Assembly: GCF_900188345.1 (NCBI RefSeq)
Contig: NZ_FZOD01000013.1
Span: 124,001-188,000 of the forward strand
Direction of reading: 5' to 3'
Length of the DNA stretch: 64,000 nt
Source: Streptosporangium subroseum
GTDB taxonomy: Bacteria; Actinomycetota; Actinomycetes; Streptosporangiales; Streptosporangiaceae
Under the pieces are notes generated by a model, which had not been told where the DNA came from, did not search any database, and saw nothing but the letters and a program-made list of their open reading frames with translations. This document shows positions 26,057 through 34,071 of the stretch, piece after piece. A program made the position numbers and the translations under genes. Every line of letters starts with the position of its first letter. Within the stretch, counting starts at the first letter, position 1.

Positions 26057-28855
26057 TCAGGGTACGGCTGTGATCACGGCGCCCGAGGTGCCGTCGACGG
26101 TGATCGTCTGGCCGGTGACGATCTGGTCGATCGCATGGGCCACGCCGACGACCGCCGGAATGCCGTACTCACGGGCGACCACCGCGCCGTGGGAGTTGGC
26201 GCCGCCCATCTCCATCACCAGGCCGCCCGCGGTGAGGAACAGCGGGGTCCAGCCGGGGTCGGTGGAGGGGCAGACCAGGATCTCGCCGGGCTCCAGATGG
26301 GCGCCGATCGGGTCGAGGACCACCCGGGCGACTCCGGTGACGCGGCCCGCGGAGGCCGGGGTTCCGGTCAGCGCGCCGTCCACCGGCGCCTGCGTGGCGA
26401 CGGCCTCCGGTTCGGTGCCGTCCGACAGCATGACGCGGGGCACATGCCTGCGGCGGAGCTCCCGGGCGGCGTCCCGGTGCCGTTCGGAGACGAGCGCGCG
26501 CAGTGCGGTGGGGCCGGAGGTGGAGTCGAGGGCGGCCCTGACCTCGCCGAAGGTCAGGAAGAAGATGTCGTCGGGCGAGGAGAGCAGGTCGCGGGCGGTC
26601 AGATCGGCGCCGATGATCCTCAGCTCGGCGCGCAGGGCCGCCAGCGCGGTCACCAGGTAGTACTTGGGCAGTTCGCGGAGGCCGGCCAGGGCCCGTGTCC
26701 GGCCCAGGGCGAAGCGGACGGTCCGGCCGCGGAGGCCCCCCGCGCGGGAGCTCAGAGTCTTGATCATGAGAGCGGCCTCGGCGGCACCCTTGGTGAACAG
26801 GGCGTCGGGGGACAGCGCCGGGTCCTCCAGCCGGAGATAGTTGGCCAGGACGCCGATGATGTGCGTCGGGTCCTCCGACCAGCGCGGCACCCCGAAATCG
26901 ATCTCGGCGACCGCGCGACCGCCGTAGACGGACAGGAACTCCCTCAGGCCCCGATCCACCACGCCGGGCAGCGACCCGTCGTGGAAGTGCTTGACGAGCT
27001 CGGCGGCGGGAGCGCTCAGCAGCAGCGACGTGGCGGTCTCGTCCTTGCGGATCCGTTCGGCCAGGTGCCACAGGGCCAGGTCCATCTCGGTGGTCACGTT
27101 GTGCGGGAGCCCCCGCAGGACGGTCTGGAGCTCGCCGGGGCGGGCGCGGTCGCCGAGAAGGCGGAAGGCCAGGCCGAGCATGGCGAACCCGGCCGCCGCC
27201 CCCGGAAAGATCTCCGGCAGCACCGGGATGACCTGGGTGCCCAGCACCCGTTCGACGCGGTCGAGCCGCTCCAGGGACGTGGCGTTCGCCGGGGAGACCA
27301 GCCGTTCGCGCAGAGCCGACCCCACTTGGTCCACGTGCCTGTGCGCCGACTCGGGCTTCAACAGGGCGTGTAGGGCGCGGGGCGGGATCCGGAAGCGGAC
27401 CCCGAGCCTGACGAGCCGGCGCAGGGTGGGGCGCACGGAGCGCTGGGTCACGCTGAACCGCGGGTCGGTGAACAGGCCGCGCAGGACCTTGGCGGACCTG
27501 GCCTCCATCACGTCGAGCACCCTGGGGAAGAGCGCCCGGCCCACCTTGCCGCGGACCAGCCCGGTGGCGTCGATGAACAATCGCCCGCCCGCCTCGGCGA
27601 ACAGCGGAGCCCCGGACAACCGGTCGGGCACCGAAGCTCCCAGCAGCCCGGCGGCGGACGAGGACAGCAGCCGGAAGGCCGACATGCCCATCGGGGTGAT
27701 CGGCGCGTAGAGCCCCTGGGCCACGCTGAAGCAGAAGTAGATTCGGATGTCCTCGGAGGCGACGGATCCCGCCGCGCCGCTGGGGACGGCACGGGCATCG
27801 GTGATCCCGCGCGTCGCCCCTCCCTCCGGCGCGGAACCGAGCCCGATCGGGTGGTCTCCTCCGGTGGGTCCGGTGGGTCCGGTGGGTCCGGTGGGTCCGG
27901 CGGGTCCGGCGTGCCGGGGGATCGGGAAGAGGGTGGTGATCGGGCGTGACTGGGTCAGCCACAGGGTGCCGTCGGCGTCGATGGCCCACTCGGTGTCCTG
28001 CGGGGATCCGTAGTGGTCCTCGACCTGGCGGCCCAGGTCGGCCAGCGCCCCGACCTGGGCATCCGTCACACAGGCCTCCTCCATCGGGGCCTCGACGTGC
28101 TCGACGCCGCCGCCTTCCAGGGACCGTACGGCCAGCCGCTTGTCGCCGAGCCGTCGTTCGGTGATCCGCCCGGTGGCGGTGTCCACCACGAAGTGGTCGG
28201 GGTTGACCGCGCCGGAGACCACGGCCTCGCCGAGGCCGGGGCCGGCGTCGATCACCGCCTCGCGGCGCCGCCCGGTGACCGGGTTGGCGGTGAACATCAC
28301 TCCGGCGACCTCTGACTGGACCATCTCCTGGATGACCACGGCCAGCCGCACCGTGTGGTGATCGACGCCGTTCGCGGCGCGGTAGGCGACGGCCCGGTCG
28401 GTCCAGAGCGAGGCCCAGCAGCGCCGGACCGCGTCGAGCACGGCGTCGGCGCCGATCACGTTGAGGTAGGTGTCCTGCTGCCCGGCGAAGCTGGCGTGCG
28501 GCAGGTCCTCGGCGGTGGCGGAGGAGCGGACCGCGACGGGACCGTGCGCGCTTTGCCGTACGGCGTCGGCGATGTCGTCCGGGACCGGCGCGGAGAGCAC
28601 CAGGCCGCGGGCCCGTGCGGCCAGCGCGTTCAGGGCCGTGATGTCCCGGGCGGGCGTCGCGGCCAGCATCGTGAGCACGTCTTCCAGACCGGCCCGCTCG
28701 GTGATCCGGCGATAGGCCTCGGTGGTGACGCACAGACCGGGGGGAACGGGGAGGCCGGCGGTGGTGAGCACGCCGAGGTTGGCGGCCTTGCCGCCGACGA
28801 GGGGCAGCAGGTCCGCCCCGATGTCATCAAATTTCAGGATGAGTGGGATGGACAT
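26057..28855 (-). CDS. PEP-utilising phosphotransferase, rifampin phosphotransferase-like
   Basis: 932 residues in three blocks: ATP-binding PPDK_N domain (1-310; K23 in VGGKAANLG, AVRSSATAEDLPHASFAGQQ, WLTQSRPIT), a long helical middle domain (about 365-800) and a C-terminal phosphohistidine swivel domain with H889 in NSHGAVVAREYGIP. The order matches RPH enzymes, which transfer the beta-phosphate of ATP to rifamycins; PEP synthase proper is less likely because no PEP/TIM-barrel domain is visible. A GPT-repeat linker follows the first domain. The upstream MarR gene overlaps its start by 29 bp. Confidence 0.82.
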   Translation of the reverse strand: MSIPLILKFDDIGADLLPLVGGKAANLGVLTTAGLPVPPGLCVTTEAYRRITERAGLEDVLTMLAATPARDITALNALAARARGLVLSAPVPDDIADAVRQSAHGPVAVRSSATAEDLPHASFAGQQDTYLNVIGADAVLDAVRRCWASLWTDRAVAYRAANGVDHHTVRLAVVIQEMVQSEVAGVMFTANPVTGRRREAVIDAGPGLGEAVVSGAVNPDHFVVDTATGRITERRLGDKRLAVRSLEGGGVEHVEAPMEEACVTDAQVGALADLGRQVEDHYGSPQDTEWAIDADGTLWLTQSRPITTLFPIPRHAGPAGPTGPTGPTGPTGGDHPIGLGSAPEGGATRGITDARAVPSGAAGSVASEDIRIYFCFSVAQGLYAPITPMGMSAFRLLSSSAAGLLGASVPDRLSGAPLFAEAGGRLFIDATGLVRGKVGRALFPRVLDVMEARSAKVLRGLFTDPRFSVTQRSVRPTLRRLVRLGVRFRIPPRALHALLKPESAHRHVDQVGSALRERLVSPANATSLERLDRVERVLGTQVIPVLPEIFPGAAAGFAMLGLAFRLLGDRARPGELQTVLRGLPHNVTTEMDLALWHLAERIRKDETATSLLLSAPAAELVKHFHDGSLPGVVDRGLREFLSVYGGRAVAEIDFGVPRWSEDPTHIIGVLANYLRLEDPALSPDALFTKGAAEAALMIKTLSSRAGGLRGRTVRFALGRTRALAGLRELPKYYLVTALAALRAELRIIGADLTARDLLSSPDDIFFLTFGEVRAALDSTSGPTALRALVSERHRDAARELRRRHVPRVMLSDGTEPEAVATQAPVDGALTGTPASAGRVTGVARVVLDPIGAHLEPGEILVCPSTDPGWTPLFLTAGGLVMEMGGANSHGAVVAREYGIPAVVGVAHAIDQIVTGQTITVDGTSGAVITAVP
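27863..27907. repeat. Five copies of a 9-bp unit inside the phosphotransferase gene
   Basis: GGTGGGTCC repeats exactly four times with a fifth GGCGGGTCC. On the coding strand it makes a collagen-like GPT/GPA linker between the ATP-binding and middle domains. Each unit is three codons, so copy changes keep the frame. Confidence 0.9.
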
Positions 28856-29327
28856 GGGGGCGTCTCCTTGAGGCTTCGCCGAGCAGCGCCATCGCCCGGG
28901 TCACGAGCTCGCGTTCTTCGGCGGTCAGATGGGCCATGACTTCCAGCTGGGCGTCGGCCCTGGCACGCTCGAACTCCCGCAGAAAACCCGTGCCGCGCTT
29001 GGTGAGGGCGATCCGCCGGGCACGGCGGTCATCGGGGTCCTCGTGCCGGTCGACCAGGCCTCGCCGTACGAGCTGGTCGACCAGGCGACTGGTGGCGGAG
29101 ACCGATCGGTCGATGCGTTCGGCGAGTTCGCGGAGCGTCGGGGCGGAGGGGTGATCGAGGACGTAGAGCGTGGCGATCTGGATCACGGAGGGCTCGTCAC
29201 CCTCGAATCCGCGCAGCAGGTGGAGCAGGAAGCCGGGGATCAGGGCTCGCCGGAAGTCGCCGATGTCGTCGGCCAGGCGATCGCGTTCCGCGCTGACCGC
29301 CGGGGTCTCGGGGTCCATCGGATCCAT
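28827..29327 (-). CDS. MarR-family transcriptional regulator
   Basis: 166 residues. Winged helix: TLRELAERIDRSVSATSRLVD followed within a few residues by GLVDRHEDPDDRRARRIALTKRG, the MarR wing with DxRRxxL. ATG at 29327 sits 8 bp after AAGGAG; an earlier start is unsupported. The 3' end overlaps the phosphotransferase start by 29 bp, so it should be co-transcribed with, and probably represses, the phosphotransferase. Confidence 0.92.
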   Translation of the reverse strand: MDPMDPETPAVSAERDRLADDIGDFRRALIPGFLLHLLRGFEGDEPSVIQIATLYVLDHPSAPTLRELAERIDRSVSATSRLVDQLVRRGLVDRHEDPDDRRARRIALTKRGTGFLREFERARADAQLEVMAHLTAEERELVTRAMALLGEASRRRPHVHPTHPEI

Positions 29328-29338
29328 CGGACAACTCC

Positions 29339-29352
29339 TTGCATCACTGCAA
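29339..29352. promoter_or_regulatory. Putative MarR operator
   Basis: TTGCATCACTGCAA is an exact inverted repeat (TTGCA/TGCAA, 4-bp centre) just downstream of the predicted transcription start and ahead of the Shine-Dalgarno. A further TGCAAC half-site lies at 29365-29370. Confidence 0.6.
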
Positions 29353-29368
29353 CTAGTGCGTGTCTGCA

Positions 29369-29397
29369 ACGTTAATCTGAACCGACGGGGAAGTCAA
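29369..29397 (-). promoter_or_regulatory. Sigma70-type promoter for marR-phosphotransferase
   Basis: On the minus strand, -35 TTGACT (29397-29392), exactly 17-bp spacer, -10 TAACGT (29374-29369). The start would fall near 29362, placing the TTGCA palindrome in the early transcribed region. Confidence 0.65.
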
Positions 29398-29411
29398 CAA
29401 GTGATGAAATT

Positions 29412-29424
29412 AGACCATAGGTCT
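29412..29424. promoter_or_regulatory. Short palindrome AGACC-ATA-GGTCT
   Basis: A perfect inverted repeat in the 344-bp interval between the MarR gene and the secreted-protein gene. No further feature is visible between 29425 and 29671. Confidence 0.35.
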
Positions 29425-29671
29425 CGAGCGGACTCAGGCGGACCGAAGCTGTCACGGGGTGTCGAGAGCGGTAAGGCGGCCGTCCTGCCATCTGCCGCGA
29501 GGGCGGTGAGGAGAACGCGGCTGTCGCTGGACGGCGGGAGATGACACTCGGAAACGGATGGTGGGAGACGACATCCGGAAACGGTGCGGCGACGGCACCG
29601 ACCGTGATGAGGCCGGCGCCGTCGCCGTGGCAATGAGATGCGCGTTTGAAACCGATGCGGAACCGGTCCCG

Positions 29672-30331
29672 CTAGCCGCCCCACCCGAGAAGCCAAACCT
29701 GCCCGTTCGCGCCATAGCGATTCTGCTGCCACGGGTTTATCCGAGCGGAGCACGCGCCTGTGTACGGATTATAAGACGTGCAGAAACGCCATCGATCTGT
29801 GACGTCCCAGATGTTCCAGCCGACCCCGTAGCTCTGGTTGTTCTGGCAGCTTTCATACCTGTAGGTAGGCCAGCTCGTGCTCCCGGTGCAGCTTGCCGAG
29901 GTGTACGTGACCCAACTGCCGTCACCGCACCATGTGTGGGAAGCGGTCCCCGTGATATTGGCGGCTCCATATCCCGCCTCCAGATACCAGCAGCCTGACG
30001 CGAATCTCCCCGCACTGACCTTTGAGGGCCTCTTGGCCGGGGCGAGGATGTTCCCGGCGAGTTTGCCCTGTGAGGCGTCGGCCAGAGTGGGAGGTGTTTC
30101 CTTCTGGCGGGACATGTCGATGTATTTGTCCAGCCCCCTCTTCCGGATCTCATCGGCCGTCAGGGCGCGGGCCCTTGGCACGGAGGGTGGTTCTGTCACC
30201 GAGGGCTGAGGGGGAGGCGGGGGGCCCGGAACGTTCGGCTGCGGGAAGGAGAAACCTCCGAGGCCGAGGACGGCGGCCGCTGCGAAGGCGCAGCCGGCCG
30301 TGGTTCGGATGAATTGTCGCTTCGATGGCAT
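29672..30331 (-). CDS. Secreted cysteine-rich protein of unknown function
   Basis: 219 residues. The N-terminus MPSKRQFIRTTAG followed by a hydrophobic core looks like an export signal, with a KR variant of the Tat motif. A proline-rich linker follows (PGPPPPPQPS), then a helix (LTADEIRKRGLDKYI), then a Trp/Tyr/Gly/Asn-rich C-terminal domain with six cysteines (SGCWYLEAG, TWCGDG, ASCTG, ESCQN, RFCTS, GACSA), likely disulfide-bonded outside the cell. No family recognised. ATG at 30331 has AGGAG 8 bp upstream. Confidence 0.75.
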   Translation of the reverse strand: MPSKRQFIRTTAGCAFAAAAVLGLGGFSFPQPNVPGPPPPPQPSVTEPPSVPRARALTADEIRKRGLDKYIDMSRQKETPPTLADASQGKLAGNILAPAKRPSKVSAGRFASGCWYLEAGYGAANITGTASHTWCGDGSWVTYTSASCTGSTSWPTYRYESCQNNQSYGVGWNIWDVTDRWRFCTSYNPYTGACSARINPWQQNRYGANGQVWLLGWGG

Positions 30332-30416
30332 GAGCCACGCTCCTATGCGAAATGGTGCAGCACGGGCGGGGCTCGCGGTCATTCCCGGCCGTGATGCGAT
30401 CTTGACAGCATGGGAA

Positions 30417-30444
30417 CTTATATATTTTCTTTCTGTGTTGTGAA
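30417..30444 (-). promoter_or_regulatory. Candidate promoter of the secreted-protein gene
   Basis: Minus strand -35 TTCACA (30444-30439), 16-bp spacer, -10 TATAAG (30422-30417), in a strikingly AT-rich stretch (30405-30490). The leader would be about 80 nt. Confidence 0.45.
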
Positions 30445-30811
30445 GAATTTTGTCTTCGAGAAGGCAAATGAAAATTTCCTATCTTTATGGCCAAGGAGCT
30501 TGAATTGCTTCGAGGTCCGTGGTGCCAGACCACTCGTCTGGTCGCCGGAGCGCATCATCTCCGTTATGCGACGGTGGATATCGATAGGGTGATGTGTTTT
30601 CTTCTGGCCACCTCGCGCATATTTTCCGCGCATTCCGCGAGAGACCACGCTTCGGGTGGTCGCGACAAAATTGTGTGCGGCTGAGAAATCCGCCACGGTC
30701 CAATCCGGCGGAAAACGGGGTCTTTCTCGACGGTGACGGCGAGGGTGTCGCCGTCGAACGGGTTCTGCGTGGCCGGCCGTTTGGCGGCGAGGTTCCGGGG
30801 GCCCGGACGGG

Positions 30812-31003
30812 TCAGGAGCCGGGAGCGGGGAAGGGCGGGGCGAGACTCCACACCCGTACCGTCTCGTCGCGGCTGCCGCTGACGGCGACGGGAAAACCGC
30901 CGACCAGGCCGACGGCGACGGCCCAGACGCGGTCGGTGTGTCCGGTGAGCCGGTCGCCGCGTACACCATCGTGCACGTCCAGCTGAAGATGTCGGCGCTG
31001 CAC
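30812..31003 (-). pseudogene. WD40-repeat remnant
   Basis: The minus strand reads GHTDRVWAVAVGLVGG, then VAVSGSRDETVRVWSL and a stop: one complete WD40 blade ending as beta-propeller proteins do. Nothing upstream in this frame continues the propeller, and no start or Shine-Dalgarno is credible. On the plus strand 30960-31027 also reads an open tail (VHVQLKMSALHPGDSSVN) to a stop. The interval 30445-31113 therefore looks like decayed, rearranged DNA. Confidence 0.6.
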
Positions 31004-31113
31004 CCGGGCGACTCGTCGGTGAACTGAGATTGCCCTCGAACCGCTGGAAGACGTTGCCGGGCGGGGGCCTCGGTGTCAGTGATCCGGTCGACGGTGAGGG
31101 GACCACCTTCGAG

Positions 31114-31545
31114 CTACTGGAAGACGCAGCCGGGGTTGGGGACGTCTTCGGCCAGCGGGCTTTTCGCCGGGTTCACGTAGAGGACGTCGAGCACGAGCGG
31201 CGTGGAGCCGAGGTTGCGGCCGACGTGGACGTGATCGGCCCCGCTGGACTCGACGAACGTGCTGCCGACGCCGTAGGTCTGGGTCTTTGTGCAGCTGGGG
31301 CCGGTGTGGGTGAGGGCGCCCTGCTTCACCAGCACGTGGAGCGTCCCGTCGTGGTAGTGCCAGCCGGTGCTCCCGCCGGGCTTGATGGTGATCTCCCGCA
31401 GGATGTAATCCTTTCCGGCCACGGTCTTCTGAGCGATGGTCTTGCCGGTGACCCCGATATCCGGAGTGGCGATCGCGATCCCCGGAGACAGGGAAAGGCC
31501 GATGGCGGTCGCACCCGCGAGCGCGATCCGATGTGCAGTGCGCAT
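31114..31545 (-). CDS. Secreted cupin-domain protein
   Basis: 143 residues. Signal peptide (IALAGATAIGLSLSPGIAIA). Cupin motif 1 is ITIKPGGSTGWHYHDGTLHV, motif 2 about residues 105-120 (SSGADHVHVGRNLG), giving histidines that could bind a metal. Two cysteines (GPSCTK and NPGCVF) may form a disulfide. Function outside the cell unknown. ATG at 31545. Confidence 0.8.
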   Translation of the reverse strand: MRTAHRIALAGATAIGLSLSPGIAIATPDIGVTGKTIAQKTVAGKDYILREITIKPGGSTGWHYHDGTLHVLVKQGALTHTGPSCTKTQTYGVGSTFVESSGADHVHVGRNLGSTPLVLDVLYVNPAKSPLAEDVPNPGCVFQ

Positions 31546-31748
31546 GTGCTTTCCTTTCGAGCAGCCGAGAGGCGACTGAGAGGTGGCACCGGTGTGCCGA
31601 TCGCGAACGGCGGTTCATTCCGGGCCGTGCGATCGGCGGGTCCGTGCCGAGCATTCGTGCGGGAGCGGTGTTCACGGTGCGTGACACCTGCCCCACCCTG
31701 AAGGTACAACACCTGCTCAGGACGGGGACGCGGTGGAGGGCGAATCGC

Positions 31749-32432
31749 CTACTCCTCGATGGTGATCCCCATCGCGCTCGCCAGGCTGTAGACCAGCCCC
31801 TGTGCGTCCTGACTCTTGATGATCACGCCCCTGAGGCTGGTCACCCCGCCGATTTTCAGCAGCACGCAGTCGGCGAACCGGGCGCCTTCCATCTGCGCCC
31901 CGGAGAACTGGGCCTCCGTCAGGTTGCAGCGCTCGAACCGGACCCCCCTCAGATCCGCGTTCTGGAAGTTGATCTCCGGCATGGCGCAGTCGCGGAAGAC
32001 GACGTTCTTGAACGTCGAGAACCGGAACGCGGTCAGGTCGGCGCGGCAGGAGTCGAACGTCACGTCCTTGAACCCGCACTCCGACCAGGTCATGCCGGTC
32101 AACCGGCTGGCGGACACCAGGGTGCGGTGCATCGAGGCCGACCTGGCCGCCATGCCGGACAGGTCGCAGCGCTCCAACTCCACGTTGGAGAAGCCGCCCC
32201 GGCGCATCTTCGTCCCCGAGAACCGCGTGTCGACGAAGCGGCAGGTCTCGAACTCGACCGCGTCCGCGTCGCGGGACGACAGGTCGGACCCCCTGAACTC
32301 CAGCGACCGATACACCCCGTCGTCCTCGAGATCGCGCTCAAGGAGCCCCGCGGTGGGGAGCGACGCCCCCATTTTGGGGGCGAGGGGCTCTTTCAAACGC
32401 TGCGGCCGAGCGGGGGAGGTGCGAGAGGACAT
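31749..32432 (-). CDS. Pentapeptide-repeat protein
   Basis: 227 residues. From about residue 45 the sequence repeats A(D/N)LxF-type pentads, for example FRGSDLSSRDADAVEFETCR and FQNADLRGVRFERCNLTEAQ, forming a right-handed quadrilateral helix. Such proteins can mimic DNA and protect gyrase, but many have no known role. The start lies 10 bp after the stop of the P-loop kinase, in the same direction, so they probably form an operon. Confidence 0.88.
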   Translation of the reverse strand: MSSRTSPARPQRLKEPLAPKMGASLPTAGLLERDLEDDGVYRSLEFRGSDLSSRDADAVEFETCRFVDTRFSGTKMRRGGFSNVELERCDLSGMAARSASMHRTLVSASRLTGMTWSECGFKDVTFDSCRADLTAFRFSTFKNVVFRDCAMPEINFQNADLRGVRFERCNLTEAQFSGAQMEGARFADCVLLKIGGVTSLRGVIIKSQDAQGLVYSLASAMGITIEE

Positions 32433-32442
32433 GCAGCGGAGC

Positions 32443-33093
32443 CTACTGAGTGCCTGTGACGGCCGTGATGACGCGCTCGATCACGTCGGCCCAGGGGCGC
32501 GCGGTCACCGTCGGGACGCCCGCCTCCGCTGCCTGCTCGGTGAGGCGATCACCGTAGAGGGCGCTCACCCGGGCGCGTTGGAGCTGCTCGCCGAGGCCGG
32601 GTTCGCGGCGCAGGTAGTTCGCCACGATCTGGGCTTCGTCGGGCTCGTGCAGGACCACGGCGGCGACCCGTCCCTTGGCGGGGATCCCGGCGAAACCGTC
32701 GCGCGTGGCGAGGGAGGGCAGGAGGTAGTCTCCCTCGATGATCACCGGGGTGTCGGTCTCCAGGTGGTTTCCCACGATCGCGTCCACCGCGGGAACGAGC
32801 GCCTCGGCGACGGCGACCTGCAGCTCGACGATGTCCGCCGGGGGCAGCCGCGCGGCTTCGGGGTGGGTGCGCCAGTAGTGCAGGATCGGCTGCTGCTCCG
32901 GTGTGGTCATGGCCTGCAGCGCCTCGACGAGGTCGTCCACCTCCACGATCGGGACCCCGTAGTGCCGTGCCAGCGGGTAGCTCACCTGGGTCTTCCCGGT
33001 CCCGGAGGCGCCGCAGAGGAGCAGGACGCTCCAGGTGGGCCGCCCGCCTCCGTCCATCGCGATGACTTCCCGGTCCACATTCATCCCTCTCAT
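32443..33093 (-). CDS. P-loop kinase-like protein (AAA/2-phosphoglycerate-kinase-like)
   Basis: Up to 216 residues. Walker A LLCGASGTGKTQVSYPLA at about residues 25-42 and a Walker-B-like VPVIIEGDYLLP. The arrangement resembles small-molecule kinases such as 2-phosphoglycerate kinase or adenylate-kinase relatives; substrate not assignable. Start uncertain: ATG 33093 or 33084 (MNVDREVIAM) are both possible. Followed by the pentapeptide-repeat gene. Confidence 0.72.
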   Translation of the reverse strand: MRGMNVDREVIAMDGGGRPTWSVLLLCGASGTGKTQVSYPLARHYGVPIVEVDDLVEALQAMTTPEQQPILHYWRTHPEAARLPPADIVELQVAVAEALVPAVDAIVGNHLETDTPVIIEGDYLLPSLATRDGFAGIPAKGRVAAVVLHEPDEAQIVANYLRREPGLGEQLQRARVSALYGDRLTEQAAEAGVPTVTARPWADVIERVITAVTGTQ

Positions 33094-33183
33094 CCGCGGT
33101 CACCAATTATCACCGGATGATGAAATGTCGCATAAGGGGAGAGCGACGGCCGGTTGGAGGGTGCGAGGTCGGAGGGGGTGGGT

Positions 33184-33849
33184 TTAGAGGCTGCGGGCGG
33201 TGATGTCGCCGTGGGAGGTGGTGGCACGGATGTCGAGATCGGCGCTGCCGTTGTTTGTGAGGGCGTTGCTGATGCGGCCGTAGCCGGTACCGGCGTCCAG
33301 CGCGGCCGACACCCCGGCCGCGGCACCGATCGAGATGTCACCGGACTGGGTGCGCAGCACCACCGTGCCGCGTACGGCCTCGGTGATGCGGATGTCGCCC
33401 CGGGTGGTGCTGATCTCGGCGGGGCCGCCCAGGCGGCCGATCTCGACGTCGCCGTCGATCGCGGTGAGATGGACGCCGGCGGCTTCGTCGATTTTGATCT
33501 GGTGGTGGGCGCCGTTGACGGTGAGGTCGCCCAGGCGGCCGACGCCGCGCAGTTCGGCGGCGGCGGCCGTGGCCTTCAGGTGGGAGCCGGTGGGTAGCTG
33601 AACGGTGATTTGCAGGGAGCCGGAGGGGCCGAACAGCTGGTGGGTGGGCGGGGGGGTGTGGATGCGCAGGATGCCGTCGGTGTGGGTGGCGGTGGTCTGT
33701 GCGGCGGCCTGGACGTCGCGGGTTTTGGCGGGGTTGGTGGGCCGGATCTCGACGGTGGTGTCGGTGCGGTCGGCGGCGATGAGCTGGAGGCGGCCGGCGG
33801 GGATGTCGATGATGGTGGTGATCGGGGTGGGGGTGGCGAACTTCTGCAT
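33184..33849 (-). CDS. DUF4097-family beta-strand repeat protein
   Basis: 221 residues. Short beta-repeats such as GDVEIGRLGGPAEISTTRGD, then DIRITEAVRGTVVLRTQSGD and a final SHGDITARSL are typical of DUF4097 (adhesin-like parallel beta fold). No signal peptide, so probably cytosolic. Role unknown; members are commonly next to regulators. ATG at 33849 has AGGAG 7 bp upstream. Divergent from the HTH_38/MarR gene. Confidence 0.85.
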   Translation of the reverse strand: MQKFATPTPITTIIDIPAGRLQLIAADRTDTTVEIRPTNPAKTRDVQAAAQTTATHTDGILRIHTPPPTHQLFGPSGSLQITVQLPTGSHLKATAAAAELRGVGRLGDLTVNGAHHQIKIDEAAGVHLTAIDGDVEIGRLGGPAEISTTRGDIRITEAVRGTVVLRTQSGDISIGAAAGVSAALDAGTGYGRISNALTNNGSADLDIRATTSHGDITARSL

Positions 33850-33892
33850 GGTGTGCTCCTGCGCCTTGTTGTTTCTGACAGTGGAAACGCTA

Positions 33893-33994
33893 CGTTGCAT
33901 TCCATTTCAAGGCAACATGCTCGTTGCGAGCAATCGATATCTTTGCAGGTAGAAGCTGAAAAATCGTTGCGATGGCATTGAAGAGAATGCAACG
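33893..33994. promoter_or_regulatory. Distant 10-bp perfect inverted repeat and TTGCAA-like elements
   Basis: CGTTGCATTC at 33893-33902 is the exact reverse complement of GAATGCAACG at 33985-33994. Additional GTTGC elements occur at 33922, 33966 and 34010. The region separates the divergent DUF4097 and regulator genes and is unusually AT-rich. Confidence 0.6.
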
Positions 33995-34071
33995 GCAGTT
34001 CTCCTGTGTGTTGCAATGGAGTGAGAGTGAACGCTATGGTGAGGGCCTCAGGGAACACGAAGGAGATCGCG

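Noticed and set aside
23613..26660. Very long open frame (over 1000 codons) on the plus strand
   Set aside because: It is antisense to prpE and the sugar kinase, which carry unmistakable motifs; the encoded sequence is Arg/Gly/His-rich shadow typical of high-GC DNA.
26169..28733. Alternative 854-codon frame inside the RPH-like gene
   Set aside because: Arg/Gly/Pro-rich with no domains; the other frame has the ATP-binding and phosphohistidine motifs.
29328..29671. Rifamycin-associated element upstream of the RPH-like operon
   Set aside because: Looked for a GGGGCTTGC..GCAAG-type palindrome and did not find it; only TTGCA and AGACC palindromes are present.
30418..30969. Protein-coding gene in the AT-rich/decayed interval
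   Set aside because: Frames change composition midway and lack a Shine-Dalgarno; only a WD40 fragment is recognisable in a different frame.
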